From positions 1-10,517 of the forward strand of contig BCJJ01000133.1 in assembly GCA_039545355.1 (NCBI GenBank): a DNA stretch of 10,517 bases. The letters are read 5' to 3'. Origin of the DNA: Trichosporon coremiiforme. Lineage: Eukaryota > Basidiomycota > Tremellomycetes > Trichosporonales > Trichosporonaceae. A program made the translations under genes and the position numbers. Under the pieces are notes generated by a model. That model saw only the letters and a program-made list of their open reading frames with translations, did no database searches and was not told the origin of the DNA. Positions 1 to 7,603 of the stretch are shown here, piece after piece (the first letter of the stretch is position 1; each line of letters begins with the position of its first letter).

Positions 1-1
1 C

Positions 2-1474
2 AGCCCAGACGCAGGTTCCGACCCCTGGATCTCCGACTCAGGCGACGGGGCGCGCTTCATCGATGCCGTCAAGATGCTCGATCTGGCACTCATTGTCGCC
101 GGAGGCGGGGACGATGCGCGCCGAGATCTGATTCGGAGACTCGATGTGGAACTCCAGAGACATATCCGGGACGCGAGGGAGTGTGAGCGCGACTTTGACG
201 AGTTTGACTGGCCCCGGAAGGCTCGGAGTCGCACGACCACTCCGGCCGTCGCTGGTGCAGAGGGAGAGGGAGCGCAGGGGGGCCTGGTGTGTGCCCGCCA
301 CCCGATTCGTGCCATCGACCCGCCGAGCTTGCAGGCATACGCTTCTCGCGAAGCCGGCTCTCCCTTCATCCTCAGGGGATATGTGTCGAATAACGAGGGG
401 CATCCACGCTGGCCGGCCCTTGAGCACTGGAAGAGGGCCGGAAATCTCCTCCGCCGGACTGGGCGGGGTCGCATCGTCCCCGTCGAGCTTGGGGGGAACT
501 ACACAGAGGCAGGCTGGGGCCAGGCGATAGTCAGCTGGCAGCAGTTTCTGCGCCAGGCGGGGTGGAAAGGGCCCATGGATGTGACGGAGAACGACGAGGC
601 GATAGCTCGGGCGATGGCGGAGGACGGCGACGACGAGGAGGGGGATATGTGCGAGGCGCTGGACAACTTTGCGCCTGCTCCTTTGCGGACGGGTCTGCAG
701 CTCAGTCAACGAACGAGCGAGGAGTTGGAGAAGGAAAAAAAGGCTGAGGAGAGGGAGACGGAGACGGAGAGGGCAAGGGAGAGACGACAAGACGCCGTAC
801 CCGTCTATCTCGCGCAGCACGGTCTCTTCCGCCAATTTCCAACCCTCGAAAGCGACTTCTCAGTCCCCGACTACGTCTATTCCTCCCCCGACGCGAAGTT
901 CGTTCCCCCGGGAATCGCGTACACTGCATCCCCCGAGCCTCTCGTGAACGTCTGGATCGGCTCTCCTGGTGTGTTGAGTCCAGCACACACGGACCCGTTC
1001 TTCAACTGCTACGTCCAGGTCCTGGGACGGAAGAGGGTTTGGCTCGCCCCGCCCTCCGTCACGGAGCACATGCATGCTTTCGGCAAAGAAGGCAGGGAGG
1101 AGGGGATGGACGTCGATCCCGAGTGGGTCATGATCCAGAAGATCCGGCAGCAGGCCGAGGGTGGTAGTGACGACAAGGGGGACGAGCCCACAGAGGAAGA
1201 GTGTGAGGGTGAGGGAGATGACGAGTGGGACGATGAAGAGGACGAGTCCCTCTTCGCTTCGCTCATGACTAACACCTCTCGCCTGCCGCTCCTGAAGCCG
1301 GGCCAGAATGTCGACACGATCGCGGCAAAGTTTCCCGATTTCGAGAAGGTGCTCCCCCACGCTATGGAGACTGTGCTCGAGCCAGGGGACATGCTCGTCA
1401 TTCCGCCGGGGTGGTGGCATGCCATGCGGCAGGAGGGCGATGGGCCCGGCTGGAGCATTTCTTTCTGGTATTAA
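2..1474 (+). CDS. JMJD5: JmjC-domain 2-oxoglutarate oxygenase, JMJD5/KDM8 type, 5' incomplete
   Basis: This is a Fe(II)/2-oxoglutarate dioxygenase. Human KDM8/JMJD5 is an arginyl hydroxylase, also reported as a histone demethylase; the substrate here is unknown. The frame is open from base 2. The first Met is at 74, but homology-like helical sequence continues upstream (FIDAVKMLDLAL), so the true start probably lies outside the window. Counting from Met74, the iron ligands are H305, D307 (HTD) and H449 (GWWHAM). N311 and K320 match KDM8 N327 and K336 in spacing from the first His, K336 being the 2OG-binding lysine. Other family signatures are VPVELGGNYTEAGW, YLAQHGLFRQ, NTSRLPLL and a C-terminal SISFWY that ends the protein where KDM8 ends. 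Two insertions interrupt the fold: a Glu/Lys/Arg-rich stretch (about 213-240) and an acidic stretch (about 368-393). No intron is needed. The gene converges with CDC50. Confidence 0.9.
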   Translation, partial: SPDAGSDPWISDSGDGARFIDAVKMLDLALIVAGGGDDARRDLIRRLDVELQRHIRDARECERDFDEFDWPRKARSRTTTPAVAGAEGEGAQGGLVCARHPIRAIDPPSLQAYASREAGSPFILRGYVSNNEGHPRWPALEHWKRAGNLLRRTGRGRIVPVELGGNYTEAGWGQAIVSWQQFLRQAGWKGPMDVTENDEAIARAMAEDGDDEEGDMCEALDNFAPAPLRTGLQLSQRTSEELEKEKKAEERETETERARERRQDAVPVYLAQHGLFRQFPTLESDFSVPDYVYSSPDAKFVPPGIAYTASPEPLVNVWIGSPGVLSPAHTDPFFNCYVQVLGRKRVWLAPPSVTEHMHAFGKEGREEGMDVDPEWVMIQKIRQQAEGGSDDKGDEPTEEECEGEGDDEWDDEEDESLFASLMTNTSRLPLLKPGQNVDTIAAKFPDFEKVLPHAMETVLEPGDMLVIPPGWWHAMRQEGDGPGWSISFWY

Positions 1475-1785
1475 ACCCATCCCGCTGTCACAAACAAGGT
1501 CGTCAAGGGCGACATTATTCAGTAACGAGACGATGAGAGACGACAGCGTTGAATAGTTAGTGATGCAATGTCAGAAGCAATGAACAATGAGCATTCCGCT
1601 GCACGCGAGCTCAAATCTAACCTACATCGCAAATCTACAAGGCCCACGCGCGAGCGCAGGCTGAAGGGGTATAAATCTTTGCACTCCCACTCCGCCGAAT
1701 TCTTCGAGACAAACAGACAAAAGAGACATGGCTGATTTCGAGTTATTTCTCACGTCTCGTTCCTTCTCATCGGCACGAGCATGGA
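1475..1785. other. Convergent 3' gap between JMJD5 and CDC50
   Basis: This 311-bp stretch lies between two facing stop codons and should hold both 3' UTRs. I see no gene in it. The short open frames on either strand come from reading through the last CDC50 intron and terminal exon without splicing. No confident polyadenylation hexamer is visible; AT-richer patches occur near 1560-1625 and 1665-1685. Confidence 0.7.
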
Positions 1786-3242
1786 TTACCGGTTGCCGGC
1801 AGCCTGGGGCTGGTTCCACGAGAGCACTGGGGTCAGCTTCGTTGCAGGATGGGGTGAGCTTAGTGAACTCACAGCTCATGTCGCCGAGCTTTCTCGGCTT
1901 GATGAAGTGGCGGATGAGGCCAGCGATGGCGAGCACGACGCAGAGGATCGCGACAGCGACGTACGCCCAGCCAAGGAAGGGCTGCTTGCCACCGACCCAG
2001 GCGACGGTCGAGATCAGGATGGACTTGGTGCCGCCGAACTGCTTGACGGGGTAGTCTGGCGGTCAGCTAGGCTGCGGGTATGGTACAGCTCTCGACTCAC
2101 TCATCATCGCAACGGCCTCGTACGTGCCGCTCTTCATGACGTCGTTGTCGTTACGGGCCCACAGCTTGCGGAACGTAGGGAGCGCGGCGACACGCATCCA
2201 GACGTGGAAGTGCTCGTCGGCCTCGAGGTTGGGGTAGTTGTCCTCGGAGTAGCCGTTTGGGTACTTCTCGTGCCAGTTGGGAGGGGGAAGGTAGTCGGTG
2301 ATGTTGCCGTACGGCTTGTCGACGTATTGCTTCGCGATACCGTGCCAGGCAATGTTCTTCTCCGTGAACGCGTACGTCTCGTTGCTCGCGCCATTGGACG
2401 GGTTCAGCAGCGTCACCTTGCCGTCATTGTACGTGTCGTTGAAGTACGAGTTGGCGATCAGGCCACACGGGTAATACGCCTTGCCTCCAGAGCTCGTGAC
2501 GGGCTTGCAGTTGCCATCGTTGATCTGCGAAACGGTGCGCTTCTTGCCGAGCAGCTGGTCGGGGTCGAAGCTCTGCACGTATCGGCGGTGGTTCTGGTAG
2601 CTGCACAAATTAGCTCGCGACTCACCATGACACAGCTTACTAGTTGGTCAGGCGGTAGTAGAAGAAGACTCCGGGTCCGAGATCGTAAGGAACGTCAAAC
2701 TGAATGCGGCACTGAGCACGCTCGCCAAGCGGCCTCGTCGAGACGTTGGAGAAGGACCACTTCGGGGGCGGGATGTCGCTGGCCTTAATGTGCGATCCGG
2801 TCTTGAGCGAGTACGAGTACGCTCCCTTGGGCATGGCCGCGAACGTGCCATCGGTAGGGGCATCCGCGTCGCATTGCGTGTAATCAAGCGTGATGTCGGT
2901 GACCTTGCCCGAGCCCCAGATGATGAGGGCACCGATCGGCGCAAAGATGATGCCGATGATGAAGAGCGTCGGCAGCACGGCTGCGGGGGTCAGGATGGGC
3001 TGCCATGCCTTGAGACGCTGCTGCTTGAACGCGGTGTCTGGAGATGGTTAGCGAAAACAACAGACACTGGGCCGAAGCCGACGCCAACGCCACTCAGTCA
3101 TGGCGGTTGTACGGTGCCAGAGTGTGTACTCACTGGCAGGGCGTTTGGACCACTTGACCTTCTCCTTGGGGTGGTCGTTGGTGTGGGTGTCCTCCGGCTG
3201 GAGGTCGTCCTGGTTTCTGTTTTTGCGCTTGAAGAGGCCCAT
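1786..3242 (-). CDS. CDC50: CDC50/LEM3 family phospholipid flippase beta subunit
   Basis: Cdc50 proteins are the non-catalytic partners of P4-ATPase flippases; they let the ATPase leave the ER and move phospholipids to the cytosolic leaflet in Golgi, endosome or plasma membrane. Exons on the minus strand are 3242-3134, 3037-2641, 2600-2101, 2055-1873 and 1826-1786, giving 409 aa. Junctions restore the family motifs RPANTAFKQQRLKAWQPILTP, YRLTNYYQNHRRYV, NYPVKQFGGTKS and the terminal GDMSLLSWN. TM1 is at about 55-77 and TM2 at about 362-383, with a large exoplasmic loop between them carrying four cysteines (92, 146, 200, 214), as expected for two disulphides. Sequons lie at N134, N223, N242 and N268. 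The N-terminal tail is hydrophilic and basic. The start has a good CACAATG context. The last exon encodes only 13 full codons and is missed without splicing. The gene is divergent from IPI1. Confidence 0.96.
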
Positions 3243-3629
3243 TGTGCGGATGGGTCGACGAAGCGGGTGTGGACGTGTGGTTAATCAAGAGTGAGATTTG
3301 GTCGAAGCGCTAGGAAGCGGCAACGTTGAAATCGAAGGCAGGGCCAGGGCTCCAGCCGCGAGCCCGCGCTGTGCACGCGCGGCGGTCAGCGGACACACAG
3401 CCCAGCGGCCAGGCAGGCGTCAGCACAGGCAGACGTCGTTCCCCGGGCCCGAATCCCTTAGGCTTGCCAAGCCGCTGTAGGTGTTTGCGTCTGCCGGGCG
3501 CCTTCCGGCGGCCATCATCACGTGATTCGCCACAAGGTGGAGGTCGCAATGAGATTTCGGTGTCCAGAAGTCTGAACAGGGAGGGAAGACACAGGCTCAA
3601 TAACAACACACCCTCGTCCGCCGCGCATC
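3243..3629. promoter_or_regulatory. Bidirectional promoter region, CDC50 (-) and IPI1 (+)
   Basis: These 387 bp separate the two divergent start codons, so both promoters and 5' UTRs must fit here. The middle part (about 3330-3515) is GC-rich, with a GGCGCC palindrome near 3498. The clearest candidate site is the CACGTG palindrome listed separately. I see no TATA box and no coding sequence; the short open frames here lack any recognisable similarity. Confidence 0.7.
3517..3526. promoter_or_regulatory. Palindromic E-box ATCACGTGAT
   Basis: This is a perfect 10-bp palindrome with a CACGTG core, about 104 bp upstream of the IPI1 start and 275 bp upstream of the CDC50 start. TCACGTGA is the classic target of fungal bHLH factors of the Cbf1/Pho4 type. 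The site is seen; its use by either gene is inferred. Confidence 0.45.
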
Positions 3630-5868
3630 ATGCCCAAGGCAACCAAGAAGAAAAAGGAGAAGGTCGAGGACTTCAAGGTGAGCTCAAAAGAATCTGGGCT
3701 TGAACTGACAGACAGAAAGCCAAGCTCAAGCTCGGAAAGGGCAAAAAGCAGGCTTCGAATGCGACCGACACATCCTTCAAGGCGCGCTGTAAGTCCACTG
3801 CTGAACCGATTGATTGTCCCTCGGGCTGACATCTAGCCATCGCCCTTCCATCCCAGAAGCAGCTTTCAAGAGCACTCGCACGGGATGGCGAGGAGTCGAC
3901 TGAGACCCCGACGACGTCCTCGGGCCTGACCCTGGACGATGTGCTTGTGCAATTGCGGCATGTGAACGCGGGTGTGAGGAAGGAGTCGCTCAATCACCTG
4001 AAGGAAGTCCTGCAGGCTGGTGTGCGGCTAGGAATCAACTTCGGAGATCGACACGGCGAGGTCTCAAAGGTCGTGAGGGCCATCGGAGGCATGGTGACGG
4101 ATGACGTGAGCTACCGGGAGCGGACTCCAGCTGACTATCAGGACGGACATGCGCGTAAGGCGTTGCACGGTTTCATCGAGTGGTACATCGCGCGCCTTCC
4201 CCGGACAACACTTGTTCCGTACCTGCCGCTACTCGAGCTGCAGATCGCCTCGGCGCTTAGCCACATCTACCCCGCAGTGCGGTTAGATGCATGCAAGGTT
4301 GTGGAGATTTTGCTCGACACGCACCCGGCTGAGGTGATCGGATCGTGGCCTGCGCCGAGTGCCAGCAGCAATGTCGCCGGGTCAGGATCTGGATCGACGA
4401 TCTTCGAGGGACTGCGTCTTGCAGCTGGTCTCGGAGGGGAGAAGGGTGCGAGCACGCAGGGTGGCTTCCGGTTAACGGCGGGCAGCAAGCTCGTCATCCT
4501 CCGTGCGATCCGGACGTTTATCGCAAAGGCGCTGGAACCGCTGCTTGCTACGCCGGAGCTGAGCCATCCCGAGCCGAAGCTTGGAGAGTTCACCCTCCAG
4601 AGCCTCGAGGTGCTCAGCGCTGCCGGACCGTGGAGCTTGGGCGAGTATGACTGGGCGACCCAGTGGGAGGAGCCGGACACGAGTTCCGCGGGCGACATCG
4701 CATCGCCTGAGGCTCTCGCTGAGATCTCTGTAAGTTACTATCCACGTCACCAACTGACAAACAGCGGACGTATCTGTCTCTCCACTCCCTGCTAGTCGCG
4801 ACTTTCATGGAGGCTGCGCCGAGCGCCTTTTCCGTGTCGTCAACGGCGACGACAGACCAGGTCGCTCTCGACCTGTGCAGCGTGTGCGTCGACCTCGTGA
4901 CGGTGTGCGCACGTGCTCTCCTGGGACAGGCCGACTTCGCCTCCCTCGAGAATGCGAAGGAGCTCCGCTCCGCCTTCAGCGAGTTCTTGAAGCGCATGGC
5001 GGCGTACTTCCCCTTCGGACGGGGAGAGGGCGCGGCGTCAGCAACCTCAGACGCCGTTTTCGGCATGTCGCTGAACTACGCCAAGCTCGCTGTTGCGCTT
5101 GCCCCCGTTCCGCCAGCCATCGCGCCGCAGCCGGCGTGGAAGCGCCGAGTACGCGCCATCGACACGGCCTGGCGCGGTGTCAGCAACAAGAGCGACCCCG
5201 CCCTCGCTGCTGCGGCCGACTGGGTCGCCTCCTGCCTTGAGCCGAGCACGGATGCGCTCGCGCCTCAGCTCTCGCCGACGAGCTACGTCGAGCTCCTTCC
5301 CGTCGTGCGATCGCTTCTGCTGCGACCGAGTACGGCTGCTGAGCTGGGTACACAGTTCGTGCACGCTGTCCTGCGCCAGCAGTCCTCCAGCGGAAAGCGC
5401 CGCGCGAGCGATGCCTTCCTCGCCTCCCTCTTCCACACGCACGAGGACCGATGGGGTACTCTGCCCTTCTTCGTCCCGCTCGGCTCTGGTCTGCGTGCCG
5501 GCCTCGCGAAGTGGCTTCAGAGCGTGCCGAAGACGCTCTGGGAACTCGGCAACAAGGACCAGGAGGCGACGGAGCAGCTGCTCCGCTTCCTCCTCGATTT
5601 GGGGCGGAGGGCACCCAACGGTCTCGAGAAGCCCTACTCCCTCGTTGACGCTGGGGAGCTCGAGAGCCTCGCTGCCAAGCTTGCACCGTTCTTCTGGGTC
5701 GCGCAGCGCAGCATGCTCGGCCCCTGGGGACGGCTGGACGACGGCACGCAGCGGCTCGCACTCGACGTTGCGCGCGTCTGGGTGCCGATGGACGAGAGGC
5801 TCGGCGAGGCTGTCGCTGAGGCGGCGGAATCGCGCCCGTGGGCAGCAGAGTACTGGGCCCGGTCATAG
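3630..5868 (+). CDS. IPI1: IPI1/TEX10-type pre-rRNA processing protein
   Basis: Ipi1 works in the nucleolus and nucleoplasm with Rix1 and Ipi3 in 60S pre-ribosome maturation (ITS2 removal, Rea1 recruitment). Exons are 3630-3677, 3716-3788, 3837-4729 and 4765-5868, giving 705 aa. The start MPKATKKKKEKVEDF joined to KKAKLKLGKGKK and SFKARSIALPSQ is the hallmark N-terminus of the family. The Ipi1 N-terminal helical domain follows at about 70-210 (HVNAGVRKESLNHLKEVL, VRAIGGMVTDD, LQIASALSHIYPAVRLDA). The remainder looks all-helical, ARM/HEAT-like, with no motif I recognise. Yeast Ipi1 is 334 aa and human TEX10 about 929, so this is a long form. Introns are only 38, 48 and 35 nt. Retaining the last adds a stop at 4793-4795. 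The stop codon is just 42 bp from that of KIN28, which converges. Confidence 0.9.
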
Positions 5869-5910
5869 ATAATGTATGCAATAGTGTACTAGTACAGATC
5901 CTTCTAAGAA
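5869..5910. terminator. Shared 3' gap of IPI1 and KIN28 with a 12-bp palindrome
   Basis: Only 42 bp separate the two facing stop codons, so the 3' UTRs of IPI1 and KIN28 must overlap or run into the opposite coding region. The perfect palindrome TGTACTAGTACA lies at 5885-5896, almost exactly in the centre, and presents the same word to both transcripts. A role in 3'-end formation is inferred from position only. Confidence 0.4.
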
Positions 5911-7317
5911 CTACACGAACAGCTTACGCGCGACGTTGCGCACGGCATCCTGTGTTGGGGACGCCTTGCGCTTCGTGCCCGACTCGGGGTGGGGCTTTGT
6001 CTCTATCGGCCCAATGTCACGGGGCTTGAGCTCCGCGAGCGGCTTGGGCAGGAGCACGGGCGGGGTCGGGCGCGGCGCACTCGTGAACCACCGGTGCGTC
6101 AACGCCGCCTTGGCGCTTATCCGCTGCTTCGGGTCGTACTTGAGCAGCTCGCGGCAGAGGTCCTGCCCGTCCTTGCCGAGCGACGCGACGAGGTTCCACC
6201 ACGGGTTTTTCGGGAACTGCGCGACCTCGGTGTAGTCTGGAAGAGACTTGTGACCCTGCACATTAGTTGAAGAGTCGGCATGGAAACTCACGGGCCAGTC
6301 CTCGTCCGTCGGCGTGCCCATCGCGTGGAACGTCTTCTTCAGCTGGTCAATGTCCGAGTCGCCGGCCAGGAACGGCACGCGCAGGACGAGCTCGACAAGG
6401 ATCGTTCCTATCGACCACATGTCCACTGCCGTAGAATAGTAGCGCGCGCCCCACAGCAGCTCCGGGGGTCGGTACCATCTGTACTGTCAGCTGCAGTACT
6501 AACTACCATCGAAGCTTGTACTCACCGCGTGATAACCTGCGAGGTCATCTTCCCTCCCGCGTCACCGAACTCGCGCGCAAGACCAAAGTCTGCAATCTTG
6601 AGTTCTCCATTGGATGCGATCAGCAAGTTATTCGGCTTCAAATCCTGTCTGTCAGCTGTGAATCTACGAGCAAGCTTACGCGGTGGAGCACGCCGAAGCG
6701 GTGGATGTACTCGAGTCCACGCAAGCTCATGACCGTCCACGACTTCATGTCAGAGGTCTGGAAGATCAGGCTCTTGTCCCGGATAACGGCCTCGAGATCC
6801 GTGTCCAGGAACTCGAGCACGAGGTTGACGTTCTGCTTCACGCTGAACACATCCAGGAGCTGATGTCAGCTGGGCGCCGTAGAAAGACAGCTTACCCCAA
6901 TGATGTTCGGGTGGTGTAACTCCTGCAGGAACTTGACTTCGCGCAGCGCCGTCATGTCCAGTCCGTCCTTCATCTCGCCGACTTTGATCTTCTTGATCGC
7001 GACTGTGGGTCAGCTTTCCGGACCACGAGGAGCAACGTCAGGAGAGCCGACATCACTGCAACTCTATGATATTTGCAATCGCCAAGTGTAGCACTCTGAA
7101 CAGATGTTTACCTTTCCGACCTGTCGACTTCTCGACCGCTGTAAACTGTCAGCTCCGAGACATCAGACTAGCTGTCGCCTGACGCACCTTTATAGACGTT
7201 GGCGAAGGTTCCCTCACCGATCTTCTTGCCCTTCTCCCCTGCCCGTTAGCTTGCAAACGTCGCTCCCAGCTTACATCTTTCCGCTCTCCGGTCGTTCTCC
7301 TGAGCAGCGAGATCCAT
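5911..7317 (-). CDS. KIN28: CDK7/Kin28/Mcs6 kinase of TFIIH
   Basis: This cyclin-dependent kinase phosphorylates Ser5/Ser7 of the RNA polymerase II C-terminal domain within TFIIH; in some lineages it is also the CDK-activating kinase. Exons on the minus strand are 7317-7275, 7238-7188, 7138-7112, 7002-6896, 6859-6680, 6644-6526, 6478-6292 and 6255-5911, giving 352 aa. Kinase features are the glycine loop [11 protein letters not shown] (21-31), catalytic Lys44 (VAIKKIKVG), a CDK7-type cyclin helix [10 protein letters not shown] in place of PSTAIRE, HRDLKPNN with Asp137, DFG at 155-157 and T-loop Thr170 followed by [26 protein letters not shown] and GDSDIDQL are also typical of CDK7. The C-terminus ends in a basic tail. 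Exon 3 is only 27 nt, and the HR and D of the catalytic motif fall on different exons. Convergent with IPI1; SEC12 lies upstream on the same strand. Confidence 0.95.
7112..7138 (-). other. 27-nt exon 3 of KIN28
   Basis: This exon encodes residues 32-40, AVEKSTGRK, the turn between strands beta2 and beta3 of the kinase N-lobe. Both flanking introns are in phase 1 and the exon is a multiple of three, so skipping it would keep the frame. It is followed by the longest KIN28 intron (7111-7003, 109 nt). Confidence 0.8.
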
Positions 7318-7603
7318 CCTGCCGGAAGATGTAGGGAATGAAGAAGTGTCAAGAGCGTCGATTGATAGTCAGAACAAGGGATTGTGGTCGCCCCGCTCCG
7401 CCTGGCGGTTATTGACGAAACCTCCACCGGATTCCTTACCTCCACCTCGTGGAACCAATTTCAGCGGCAAGGATCTGCACACGCCATGTGCAGTGCTCAC
7501 ATCTCAGCGATGCAACAATGAGAGAAATAGATGTGCTTAGATGCACATGGACGTCTCATAAATCGTGAACTGTGTACTACAATTTTCCAAACCCTATAGT
7601 TGC
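7318..7603. other. Tandem spacer: SEC12 3' flank and KIN28 promoter
   Basis: This 286-bp stretch holds the SEC12 3' UTR at its right side and the KIN28 promoter and 5' UTR at its left, both on the minus strand. TAGTACA (minus strand, 7579-7573) lies about 25 nt after the SEC12 stop. Nested inverted repeats at 7475-7550 are listed separately. No gene is seen. Confidence 0.6.
7475..7550. repeat. Interleaved inverted repeats TGCACA/TGTGCA
   Basis: CTGCACA (7475-7481) and TGTGCAG (7487-7493) form a 7-bp stem with a 5-nt loop. Overlapping this, CCATGTGCA (7484-7492) is the exact inverse of TGCACATGG (7542-7550), 49 nt away. The two pairings exclude each other. They sit where SEC12 transcripts should end and KIN28 transcription should begin. 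Confidence 0.55.

Noticed and set aside
38..835. 265-codon open frame on - opposite JMJD5
   Set aside because: Antisense shadow of the JmjC gene, whose catalytic residues are all on the plus strand; composition is Arg/Pro/Leu-rich with no motif.
1781..2788. 335-codon open frame on + opposite CDC50
   Set aside because: It is antisense to the well-supported CDC50 exons, runs through their introns, and has no recognisable domain; GC-rich coding sequence commonly leaves the opposite strand open.
5180..5881. 233-codon Arg/Ala-rich open frame on - opposite IPI1 exon 4
   Set aside because: Typical shadow of GC-rich coding sequence; the IPI1 frame is continuous and joined in phase to the diagnostic N-terminus.
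7003..7111. snoRNA or hidden micro-exon in the 109-nt KIN28 intron 3
   Set aside because: GTGATGT and CTGA words are present but not in the order or spacing of C and D boxes, and the kinase sequence across the junction (GRK-VAIKK) lacks no residues.
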